A DNA stretch of 6,921 bases from Gammaproteobacteria bacterium (lineage in GTDB: Bacteria; Pseudomonadota; Gammaproteobacteria; Burkholderiales; Burkholderiaceae_E). Shown piece after piece: positions 1-5,694 of this stretch. The stretch's first letter is position 1, and every line of letters starts with the position of its first letter. A model generated the notes under the pieces. The model had not been told where the DNA came from. It saw nothing but the letters and a program-made list of their open reading frames with translations, and did no database searches. The translations under genes and the position numbers were made by a program. The stretch covers positions 1 through 6,921 of the forward strand of contig JAUIAI010000138.1 in NCBI GenBank assembly GCA_030425615.1, read 5' to 3'.

Positions 1-1530
1 GACCGGACCGGCCGGGAAGACGACGACGCGCTGCGCCCGGCCGACGCCGCGGCCGGCGGGCCCGATTCCGTCGAGTCGGAAGAGAGTGCGGTGCCGGCCG
101 ATCACGAAGCGGCCGTGCTGGCGCTGGCCGAGGTCGAGCAGTGGCTGCAGCGGCTGGAACTGATCCGGGAGATGGCCCGCCCGCCCGGCGACGCCGATCG
201 GCAGCCGATCGTGGACAGGGTCAACGAGGCGCAGTTGCTCGCCCATCTGCGGATGACGCTGCAACGGCTGCACCCCGCCGACGTCGCCTACATCCTCGAA
301 GCGCTCCCGCCTGCCGAACGCGAGCAGGTGTGGTCTCTGGTGGGGCGCCGTGCCGGCGACGTCCTGCTCGAGCTCGGCGATGCGGTTCGCGAGTCGCTGA
401 TCGGATCGATGCCCCGCGACCGGCTCGTCGAGGTCGCCAGCTCCCTCGAGGCGGACGCCCTCGTCGAGATCGCGGAGGACCTTCCCGAGGGCGTCATCGA
501 GGCGGTGCAGGAACGCCTGACCGAGCGCGAACGTGCACAGTTGCGCGAGGCCCTCAGCGCGCACGAAGACACGGTCGGGGCCCATCTCGACTTCGACACG
601 GTGACCGTTCGCGAGGATGTCACGGTCGAGACCGTGTTCCGCTACCTGCGTCGGTTCGAGCGGCTGCCGCCGCAGACCGATTCGGTCTTCGTCGTCGATC
701 GCGACAACCGTCTGCTGGGTGTGCTGCCGATCGAGAAGCTGCTCGTGTGCGAGCCGGAAGACCTGGTGCAGAACGTGATGATGCGCGACGGCCTCAGCTT
801 CGACGCACCGGACGACATCTACGAGGCCGCGCAGGCGTTCGAACGCTACGACCTGTTGTCGGCGCCCGTCCTGGATGCCGGCGGCCGGCTGCTCGGCCGG
901 CTGGTGGTCACCGAGGTGCTGGACATCATCCGCGAAGAAGGCGATACCGGCATGCTCAACAAGGCCGGCCTGATCGAGGAGGAGGATCTGTTCGCCAGCG
1001 TCTGGCACTCGGCCCGCAACCGCTGGCTCTGGCTCGCGCTCAACCTCTGCACGGCGTTCTTCGCCAGCCGCGTCATCGGGCTGTTCGAGGGCACGATAGA
1101 GCGGGTGGTGGCGCTGGCAGCCCTGCTGCCGATCGTCGCCGGAATCGCGGGCAACTCGGGCAACCAGACGATGACGCTCGTGATCCGGTCACTGGCGCTC
1201 GGGCAGCTCACACCAGCCAACATGCGCCGGCTGCTCGGCAAGGAACTCACCGTGGCCCTGATGAACGGTGTGCTGTGGGGATCGATCGCAGGGCTGTTCG
1301 CCTGGTGGCTCTACAGCGATACGCCGCATGCGATGAAGCTCGGGCTCACGATGACCCTGGCGATGATGCTGAACCTGCTACTGGCCGCGATGGTCGCGCT
1401 GGGGGTACCCATGATGCTGCAGCGCATCGGCCGCGATCCGGCCATGGGATCTCCGGTGCTGCTGACCTTCAGCACCGACAGCCTGGGCTTCCTGATCTTC
1501 CTCGGCCTGGCGACCGTGCTGTTCCGCTGA
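1..1530 (+). CDS. mgtE: MgtE-family magnesium channel/transporter, 5' end open at window edge
   Basis: This is an inner-membrane Mg2+ channel of the MgtE (SLC41-like) family, whose cytosolic domains sense Mg2+ and gate the pore. Counting from the GTG at 91 (479 residues), an alpha-helical MgtE N-domain covers about 45-155 and includes the family motif HPADVAYILEALP at 61-73. Two CBS domains span about 170-285. Five membrane helices lie near 312-332, 339-368, 385-408, 415-443 and 454-478. The signature GNSGNQ is at 354-359, and the pore aspartate expected in the last helix is D463 within STDSLGF. GTG 91 is the only usual start visible and has a GGAAGAGAG purine run at 78-86. However, the frame is open back to base 1, and those 30 codons look coding: 26 of 30 end in G or C, while position 2 is less G+C-rich. 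The real start may therefore lie outside the window. Family assignment is firm; the start is not. Confidence 0.95.
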   Translation, partial: DRTGREDDDALRPADAAAGGPDSVESEESAVPADHEAAVLALAEVEQWLQRLELIREMARPPGDADRQPIVDRVNEAQLLAHLRMTLQRLHPADVAYILEALPPAEREQVWSLVGRRAGDVLLELGDAVRESLIGSMPRDRLVEVASSLEADALVEIAEDLPEGVIEAVQERLTERERAQLREALSAHEDTVGAHLDFDTVTVREDVTVETVFRYLRRFERLPPQTDSVFVVDRDNRLLGVLPIEKLLVCEPEDLVQNVMMRDGLSFDAPDDIYEAAQAFERYDLLSAPVLDAGGRLLGRLVVTEVLDIIREEGDTGMLNKAGLIEEEDLFASVWHSARNRWLWLALNLCTAFFASRVIGLFEGTIERVVALAALLPIVAGIAGNSGNQTMTLVIRSLALGQLTPANMRRLLGKELTVALMNGVLWGSIAGLFAWWLYSDTPHAMKLGLTMTLAMMLNLLLAAMVALGVPMMLQRIGRDPAMGSPVLLTFSTDSLGFLIFLGLATVLFR

Positions 1531-1637
1531 CCGGGCCGGGGCCTCTCCCGTAGGAGAAACGACCCTGCCGCCAGCCTCGGCGCCGGCAGCCAATGCTCAC
1601 GGTTTCCGCGGATGCGCGGTGATCGGGGAGCCTACTG

Positions 1638-2126
1638 TCAGCGCTTCGGCGGATGCGCTGACATCACGTGGCCGACCATCCACGGACGCTCGAGCGCGGC
1701 ATGCGCGGACTTGATCTCGCTCAGGCGGCCCCGGAGCTCGTCTGCCATCGGCGAGGTGCGCCGGGCCGAGAAATCCACGTGTACGGAGACGGACTCGTAA
1801 CTGGCCGCCAGGTAGCCCTCGGTGCCGTGGAACATCTCCTGGTAGAAGTGGATCCGTTTGTGGTCGAAGTCGAGCAGCCGGGCCTCGAAGCGCAGCGGGT
1901 CGCCCGCCTTCACCTCGCGCAGGAAGTGCAGATGCGACTCGAGCGCGAACGTGGTCGCGTCGTTGCGCTCACGGTACTCCTCGCTCAGGCCCAGCCATCG
2001 GAAGAACGGTTCGGCGGCGATATCGAACACCACATGGTAGTAGCCTACGTTCATGTGGCCGTTGTAGTCGATCCAGTCGGGCTGCACCGTGGCGGTGGCC
2101 TGGGCGAACGGGGTCTCGATGGTCAT
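1638..2126 (-). CDS. hotdog-fold acyl-CoA thioesterase (4HBT/YbgC-like)
   Basis: This 162-residue protein is a single hotdog domain, the usual length for 4-hydroxybenzoyl-CoA thioesterase-type enzymes, which hydrolyse acyl-CoA thioesters in the cytoplasm, normally as oligomers. The N-terminal motif WIDYNGHMNVGYY (residues 18-30) is the family's active-site segment, with D20, N22, H24 and N26 as likely functional residues. The pattern ESHLHFLREVKAGDPLRFE (63-81) is the typical central strand and turn. From remembered sequences it looks closest to the thioesterases associated or fused with carnitine 3-dehydrogenase (betainyl-CoA thioesterase type). No carnitine genes are visible here, so the substrate is an inference only. 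It is transcribed towards mgtE and lies 110 bp downstream of cueR. The ribosome-binding site before ATG 2126 is weak. An inverted repeat and a weak promoter-like pair upstream suggest its own transcription start. Confidence 0.88.
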   Translation of the reverse strand: MTIETPFAQATATVQPDWIDYNGHMNVGYYHVVFDIAAEPFFRWLGLSEEYRERNDATTFALESHLHFLREVKAGDPLRFEARLLDFDHKRIHFYQEMFHGTEGYLAASYESVSVHVDFSARRTSPMADELRGRLSEIKSAHAALERPWMVGHVMSAHPPKR

Positions 2127-2143
2127 TGAGCGAAGTCCGGGCG

Positions 2144-2165
2144 GGTTGCGAGAACGGGCGCAACC
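2144..2165. repeat. perfect 7-bp inverted repeat upstream of the thioesterase gene
   Basis: GGTTGCG (2144-2150) and CGCAACC (2159-2165) are exact reverse complements separated by 8 bases. The repeat sits 18-39 bases before the thioesterase ATG and overlaps the end of the weak -10-like element. It could be an operator or a leader hairpin. A chance match cannot be excluded. Confidence 0.4.
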
Positions 2166-2190
2166 TTACCAGCTTCGCGCGGGCGGTCAC
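2163..2190 (-). promoter_or_regulatory. possible weak promoter for the thioesterase gene
   Basis: Reading the minus strand, GTGACC (2190 to 2185) resembles a -35 box with 4 of 6 matches to TTGACA. TAAGGT (2168 to 2163) resembles a -10 box with 3 of 6 matches to TATAAT. The spacing is 16 bases. Position upstream of the gene is the main support, and the thioesterase could equally be read through from the cueR unit. Confidence 0.22.
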
Positions 2191-2192
2191 CT

Positions 2193-2216
2193 GCCACCGC
2201 CGTGCGGGGCGGCAGC
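2193..2216 (-). terminator. possible G+C-rich hairpin after cueR
   Basis: On the minus strand a 9-bp stem with two G-U wobbles can form between GCTGCCGCC and GGCGGTGGC around a 6-base loop, starting about 20 bases after the cueR stop codon. No U-tract follows, so it is not a canonical Rho-independent terminator. It may stall polymerase or stabilise the 3' end. In sequence this G+C-rich such stems also arise by chance. Confidence 0.2.
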
Positions 2217-2236
2217 CGCGCCCGAGCTCGTCGCCG

Positions 2237-2635
2237 TCAGCCTGTGGGGTCCTGTCCGGCGAGTTCGTCCAGGATGGGGCATTCCGGTCGATCGTCACCG
2301 TGGCAGCGCGCCACGAGATCCTCGAGCGTCGCGCGCATCGCCTGCAGTTCCAGGATCTTGCGCTCGATGTGCTCGAGGTGCTCCAGGGCGACCTGCTTGA
2401 CCTCGGCGCTGCCGCGCGTTCGGTCTCCGTAGAGTGAGAGCAGTGTCCGGCACTCTTCGATCGTGAACCCCAGCGCGCGGGCCCGGGCCAGAAACGCGAG
2501 CTTGTGCGAATCGGTATCGGTGAACTCCCGATACCCGTTCATGCTCCGTGCCGGCTGTACCAGGCCGATGTCTTCGTAGTATCGGATCGTCTTGGCCGGC
2601 AATCCCGTGACGCCGGCCACGTCACTGATCTTCAT
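2237..2635 (-). CDS. cueR: CueR-type MerR-family Cu(I)-responsive activator
   Basis: This 132-residue protein is close in length and pattern to E. coli CueR. An N-terminal winged helix-turn-helix covers about 1-70 (MKISDVAGVTGLPAKTIRYYE, cited here as residues 1-21, then NGYREFT at 33-39). A dimerisation coiled coil follows at about 80-108, then a metal loop with C111 and C119 in RCHGDDRPECPI, matching the two Cu(I)-binding cysteines of CueR. S76 aligns with CueR Ser77, the residue that marks sensors of monovalent Cu(I), Ag(I) or Au(I) rather than divalent metals. ATG 2635 has a good GGAGG site at 2644-2648, 8 bases upstream. The gene begins 32 bases after the SHOCT-protein stop codon and probably shares its promoter. 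That promoter carries a CueR-type box, so positive autoregulation is likely. It would activate the divergent copA. Silver or gold as the natural signal cannot be excluded. Confidence 0.94.
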   Translation of the reverse strand: MKISDVAGVTGLPAKTIRYYEDIGLVQPARSMNGYREFTDTDSHKLAFLARARALGFTIEECRTLLSLYGDRTRGSAEVKQVALEHLEHIERKILELQAMRATLEDLVARCHGDDRPECPILDELAGQDPTG

Positions 2636-2643
2636 TGCGTGAT

Positions 2644-2648
2644 CCTCC
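2644..2648 (-). promoter_or_regulatory. ribosome-binding site of cueR
   Basis: GGAGG on the minus strand lies 8 bases before ATG 2635. It lies between the SHOCT-protein stop codon and the cueR start, so cueR can be initiated independently on the shared message. Confidence 0.65.
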
Positions 2649-2667
2649 AGCGAGCGATGGCGGACGA

Positions 2668-3015
2668 CTATTCGAGTGACTTCTTCGCTGCTTCGAATTC
2701 CTGCGGCGACAACTCACCCCGGGCGAACCGTTCCCGCAGGATCGTCAGTGCGCGGTCGTGAGAAGGGTGCGCCGGGCGCCAGCCCTCGATTCCGAGCAGT
2801 CGGGCGATCACGACGACCGCCGCGACCAGAAGCCCGAAGAACAGCAGCAGCATGAGTGGGCCGAACAACCATCCGCCGCCCCAGCCCATCATCGCATGAT
2901 GGCCATAGTAGTTCCCGTCCGCCGCGTCCGCGAGCGCCGTGATGGGCGCCAGCAGGCCGGTCAAGGCGACGGGTAGCAACTTACCTTTCATGGTCATTCG
3001 TCGGATCTGGTTCAT
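2668..3015 (-). CDS. small secreted/membrane SHOCT-domain protein of the copper cassette
   Basis: This 115-residue protein of no established function has a clear layout. A basic N-terminus and hydrophobic stretch end in ALA-DA (about residues 27-31), which looks like a signal-peptide cleavage site. A short His/Met/aromatic segment follows (YYGHHAMMGWGGGW, 36-49), then a membrane helix at about 50-75. The C-terminal SHOCT motif is at about 89-115 (ILRERFARGELSPQEFEAAKK). ATG 3015 is preferred over the upstream GTG at 3048 for two reasons: a strong GGAGGGAG lies 5 bases before it, and the predicted transcription start falls at about 3048, which would leave the GTG without a leader. The gene is first in a probable operon with cueR and divergent from copA, and its promoter carries a CueR-type box. 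This context suggests a copper-linked envelope role, with His and Met as possible ligands; that role is inferred. The family itself is common and uncharacterised. Confidence 0.8.
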   Translation of the reverse strand: MNQIRRMTMKGKLLPVALTGLLAPITALADAADGNYYGHHAMMGWGGGWLFGPLMLLLFFGLLVAAVVVIARLLGIEGWRPAHPSHDRALTILRERFARGELSPQEFEAAKKSLE

Positions 3016-3020
3016 GTCTT

Positions 3021-3028
3021 CTCCCTCC
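3021..3028 (-). promoter_or_regulatory. ribosome-binding site fixing the SHOCT-protein start
   Basis: GGAGGGAG on the minus strand lies 5 bases before ATG 3015. No comparable site precedes the alternative GTG at 3048, so this site decides the start. Confidence 0.7.
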
Positions 3029-3054
3029 GGGCCGGTGTTGGTCACCACGGTGTC

Positions 3055-3085
3055 TGTTTAAAGCCTCCACCGACTGGAATGTCAA
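3055..3085 (-). promoter_or_regulatory. CueR-type promoter/operator for the SHOCT-cueR unit
   Basis: On the minus strand a perfect -35 box TTGACA (3085 to 3080) and a -10-like TAAACA (3060 to 3055) are separated by 19 bases, the over-long spacing typical of MerR-regulated promoters. The box at 3082-3062 reads ACATTCC, seven bases, GGAGGCT. That matches the CueR consensus ACCTTCC-N7-GGAAGGT (recalled from E. coli copA) at 6 of 7 and 5 of 7 positions. The predicted transcription start is near 3048, giving a leader of about 33 bases before ATG 3015. Activation by CueR bound to Cu(I) is inferred from this architecture and the adjacent cueR gene. Confidence 0.8.
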
Positions 3086-3111
3086 GGCCCCCCGGACCGC
3101 GCGATTCGCAC

Positions 3112-3142
3112 TTGACCTTCCAGTCACTGGAATCACCAGACT
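3112..3142 (+). promoter_or_regulatory. CueR-type promoter/operator for copA
   Basis: TTGACC (3112-3117) and CAGACT (3137-3142) form -35 and -10 boxes separated by 19 bases. Inside the spacer lies a perfect 15-bp palindrome, TTCCAGTCACTGGAA (3118-3132, centre 3125). The left half ACCTTCC matches the CueR consensus exactly and the right half GGAATCA matches at 4 of 7 positions. Transcription would begin near 3149, about 20 bases before the copA ATG. This is the classic layout in which metal-loaded MerR-type protein untwists a long spacer to activate transcription. Confidence 0.87.
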
Positions 3143-3158
3143 GCATGTATCCAATGGC

Positions 3159-3163
3159 AGGAG
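3159..3163 (+). promoter_or_regulatory. ribosome-binding site of copA
   Basis: AGGAG lies 6 bases before ATG 3170 and supports this start, so the His-rich tract that begins a few codons later is translated. Confidence 0.75.
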
Positions 3164-3169
3164 CCCGCG

Positions 3170-5608
3170 ATGAAGTCGTCTGCTACGCACCCAGGACACG
3201 ATCACCATGGCCACGGCCATGACCAATGTGACCACGCCCACGGCCACGCCCACGACCACGCCCACGCCCACGCCCACGCCCACAACCACGGAAGCGCGCA
3301 GGCGGCGGCGCGCTCCGACGAGTCGAAAGCGATGGATCCGGTCTGCGGCATGACCGTTGCCACCGGGCCTTCGGCGCGAACGAGCGCGTTCCAGGGGCAG
3401 GACTTCCATTTCTGTTCGGAGGCCTGTCAGTCCAGGTTCGATCTCGATCCGTGGTTCTACGCGTCGGGTGCCGCGTCGCGTGCCGACCGGCGCGCGGCAC
3501 CGGGAACCCGCTGGACGTGCCCCATGCATCCCGAGATCGTGCGGGACGAGCCCGGCGCCTGCCCGTTGTGCGGGATGGCCCTGGAACCCCTGCTGCCGTC
3601 CGATGCGCCGAGCGAGGAACTGACGGACTTCACCCGCCGTCTGTGGATCAGCGTCGCTGCCGCGATTCCGCTGATGATCCTGACCATGGGCGACATGGTC
3701 GGCGTGCCGGTGCGCGACTGGCTCGGCCACCGCTTGGCGGTCCTGCTCGAATTCGCGCTGGCCACGCCCATCGTGCTCTGGGCTGCGCAGCCGTTCTTCC
3801 GGCGCGGGCTGGATTCGCTGCGCAACCGCTCGCCGAATATGTGGACGCTGATATCGCTCGGGGTCGGCGCCGCCTACGTCTATTCGCTCGCCGCGACCTT
3901 CCTGCCGGGAGTCTTTCCCGAGCAGTACCGTGTCGGGGGCGTGGTCGGAACGTACTTCGAGGCCGCTGTGGTGATCGTGGCGTTGATCTTCGTCGGACAG
4001 GTGCTCGAACTGCGGGCGCGGGAACGCACCGGCGACGCGATCCGCGCGCTGATGGATCTCGCGCCGAAGACCGCCCGGCGGATCCTGCCGGACGGCACCG
4101 AGTACGACGCGCCGCTGGAGAACGTGGTCGAGGGCGATCTGCTCAGGGTCAGGCCCGGCGACAACCTGCCCGTGGACGGGGAGGTCGTGGACGGCCGCTC
4201 CTCCGTGGACGAAAGCATGATCACCGGCGAAGCATTGCCGGTCGAGAAGACGGCGGGTGACCGGGTGACGGGCGGAACGCTCAACAAGAATGGCACGCTG
4301 TCCGTGCGGGCGACCCAGGTCGGCGCCGACACCGTGCTCGCACAGATCGTCGACATGGTTGCCGGCGCGCGGCGTTCGAGGGCTCCCATTCAGGGGCTCG
4401 CCGACCGCGTCTCCGAGATCTTCGTGCCCACGGTCGTCGGCGTGGCGCTCGTCGCATTCGTGGCCTGGATCGTCTTCGGTCCCGATCCCGCCTTCGCCTT
4501 CGCGATCGCGGCGGCGGTCTCGGTGCTGATCATTGCCTGCCCGTGCGCGCTCGGCCTGGCCACGCCGATCTCGATCACCACCGCAGCCGGTCGTGGCGCC
4601 CAGGCGGGCGTACTCGTCAAGGACGCCGAAGCGCTCGAGCGCATGGCGGGCGTGGATACGCTGATCGTCGACAAGACCGGCACGCTGACCCGGGGGGCGC
4701 CCCGGCTGACCGATGTCGTCGCGCTGCCGCCGTTTTCGGAGCGCGAGGTTCTCGAGCACGCCGCCGCGCTCGAACGCGGTTCGGAGCACCCGCTCGCCGA
4801 AGCGATCGTGGAGGGCGCCCGCGAGCGTGGCGCGCGCCTGCCTGCGTCCGCGGCGTTCGAGGCGGTGACCGGCAAGGGCGTGACCGGGCAGGTCGGGGAG
4901 CGGCGCGTGGCGCTCGGCAACGCTGCCCTGATGAGTGCCTTCGGTGTGGGGATCGAGGCGGCCGAGGCGCGCGCGGACGGTCTGCGCGACGAAGGCAAGA
5001 CGGCGATGTTCGTCGCCATCGACGGTCGTCTGGCCGGGTTGGTCGCCGTCGCCGATCCGATCAAGGACACCACCGCGGCGGCGATCGCCGCGCTGCACGC
5101 GCAGGGGCTGCGCGTGATCATGGCCACGGGCGATTCTGAACGCACGGCGCGCGCGGTCGCTGCAAAGCTCGGAATCGCCGAGGTTCGGGCGGGCGTACTT
5201 CCCGCGGACAAGAAAGCGTTGGTGGACGAGCTTCGGGCGGCCGGCGCGCGGGTGGCCATGGCGGGCGACGGCGTCAACGATGCGCCGGCGCTCGCGGCGG
5301 CGGACGTGGGCATCGCCATGGGCACGGGCGCGGACGTGGCGGTCGAGAGCGCCGGTCTCACCTTGCTGGGCGGGGATCTCTCCGGGATCGTGCGTGCGCG
5401 CAAGCTCGCCAGGGCAACGCTTGCAAACATCCGCCAGAACCTTTTCTTCGCCTTCTTCTACAACGCTGCGGGAGTTCCCGTGGCCGCTGGCGTGCTCTAC
5501 CCGGTGTTCGGGCTGCTGCTTTCGCCGATGATCGCGGCGGCCGCAATGTCGCTGTCTTCGGTATCCGTGATTTCGAACGCCCTGCGGCTGCGTCGGCTGG
5601 AACTCTGA
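3170..5608 (+). CDS. copA: Cu(I)-exporting P1B-type ATPase with His-rich, YHS and HMBD N-terminus
   Basis: This 812-residue inner-membrane pump uses ATP to move Cu(I), and probably Ag(I), out of the cytoplasm. The N-terminus has three parts: a His-rich tract (residues 7-40), a YHS domain (about 54-97, DPVCGM at 56-61 with C82 and C86), and a heavy-metal-binding domain (about 115-140, WTCPMHPE and CPLCGM, C117/C131/C134). No classical HMA domain with GMTCxxC is present. The ATPase core is complete: actuator TGE (352-354), transmembrane CPC (457-459), phosphorylated D501 in DKTGTLT, P1B-specific SEHP (538-541) and hinge GDGVND (699-704). YN (764-765) and MSLSS (793-797) in the last two helices mark the Cu(I) subgroup. 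Eight membrane helices are expected, near 158-173, 188-206, 225-245, 260-280, 418-436, 441-466, 755-777 and 782-803. A CueR-type promoter lies directly upstream and cueR is encoded on the opposite strand nearby. Cu(I) is the likeliest substrate; an Ag(I)-preferring (SilP-like) role is the main alternative. Confidence 0.95.
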   Translation: MKSSATHPGHDHHGHGHDQCDHAHGHAHDHAHAHAHAHNHGSAQAAARSDESKAMDPVCGMTVATGPSARTSAFQGQDFHFCSEACQSRFDLDPWFYASGAASRADRRAAPGTRWTCPMHPEIVRDEPGACPLCGMALEPLLPSDAPSEELTDFTRRLWISVAAAIPLMILTMGDMVGVPVRDWLGHRLAVLLEFALATPIVLWAAQPFFRRGLDSLRNRSPNMWTLISLGVGAAYVYSLAATFLPGVFPEQYRVGGVVGTYFEAAVVIVALIFVGQVLELRARERTGDAIRALMDLAPKTARRILPDGTEYDAPLENVVEGDLLRVRPGDNLPVDGEVVDGRSSVDESMITGEALPVEKTAGDRVTGGTLNKNGTLSVRATQVGADTVLAQIVDMVAGARRSRAPIQGLADRVSEIFVPTVVGVALVAFVAWIVFGPDPAFAFAIAAAVSVLIIACPCALGLATPISITTAAGRGAQAGVLVKDAEALERMAGVDTLIVDKTGTLTRGAPRLTDVVALPPFSEREVLEHAAALERGSEHPLAEAIVEGARERGARLPASAAFEAVTGKGVTGQVGERRVALGNAALMSAFGVGIEAAEARADGLRDEGKTAMFVAIDGRLAGLVAVADPIKDTTAAAIAALHAQGLRVIMATGDSERTARAVAAKLGIAEVRAGVLPADKKALVDELRAAGARVAMAGDGVNDAPALAAADVGIAMGTGADVAVESAGLTLLGGDLSGIVRARKLARATLANIRQNLFFAFFYNAAGVPVAAGVLYPVFGLLLSPMIAAAAMSLSSVSVISNALRLRRLEL
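3232..3291 (+). repeat. in-frame tandem hexamer tract encoding His-X repeats in copA
   Basis: Ten consecutive 6-base units lie end to end. Six are CCACGC, including four in a row at 3256-3279. The rest are CCACGG, CCACGA, CCACAA and CCACGG variants. Read in the copA frame they give alternating histidine with Ala, Gly, Asp or Asn (H22 to H40). Because the unit is two codons long, gain or loss of units would change the number of histidines without shifting the frame. Confidence 0.9.
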
Positions 5609-5672
5609 CGGAATGCGGGGGTCTATCGCGCGGAGAACCGGCCCGCAGGGATCGCGCCGGCCGAACGTGCTT

Positions 5673-5694
5673 TCGACCCGTCAGGCCGGGTCGA
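5673..5694. terminator. 8-bp perfect hairpin between convergent copA and the DUF3047 gene
   Basis: TCGACCCG (5673-5680) and CGGGTCGA (5687-5694) are exact reverse complements around a 6-base loop. The hairpin starts 64 bases after the copA stop codon and encloses the DUF3047 stop codon (5681-5683) in its loop. It can form on both transcripts. Neither strand has a T-tract after it, so a simple Rho-independent terminator is not shown. Its place between convergent genes makes a role in 3'-end formation plausible. Confidence 0.35.

Noticed and set aside
141..1553. A 470-codon plus-strand frame overlapping mgtE
   Set aside because: Its Arg/Ala/Pro-rich translation lacks any motif, while the mgtE frame carries the whole MgtE domain set. 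It is a G+C-driven shadow frame.
1544..1619. Two small stems (1544-1557 and 1606-1619) between convergent mgtE and the thioesterase gene
   Set aside because: Each stem is only 5 bp with a 4-base loop and no T-tract on either strand, so neither can be supported as a terminator.
1668..2129. A 153-codon plus-strand frame opposite the thioesterase
   Set aside because: The minus-strand frame has the hotdog active-site motif and a coherent length. The plus-strand translation has no recognisable pattern.
3232..3291. Short regular repeats that might suggest a CRISPR-like array
   Set aside because: The units are 6 bases with no spacers and are read in frame as His-X pairs of copA.
3170..3700. A possible programmed frameshift giving a short copper chaperone, as reported for E. 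coli copA
   Set aside because: The N-terminus here has no HMA domain to release, and I see no slippery A- or C-run with a nearby stop that would fit.
2981..5098. A 705-codon open frame on the minus strand across most of copA
   Set aside because: It lies antisense to a clearly recognised ATPase. It is rich in Arg, Gly, Asp and His without domain motifs, and its Val-Gly stretch is just the complement of the His-X repeat. Long antisense frames are common in G+C-rich genes.
4390..5430. A 346-codon minus-strand frame within copA
   Set aside because: The translation is Ser/Ala/Arg/Thr-rich low complexity, typical of the antisense of a G+C-rich gene, and no ribosome-binding site or family pattern is seen.
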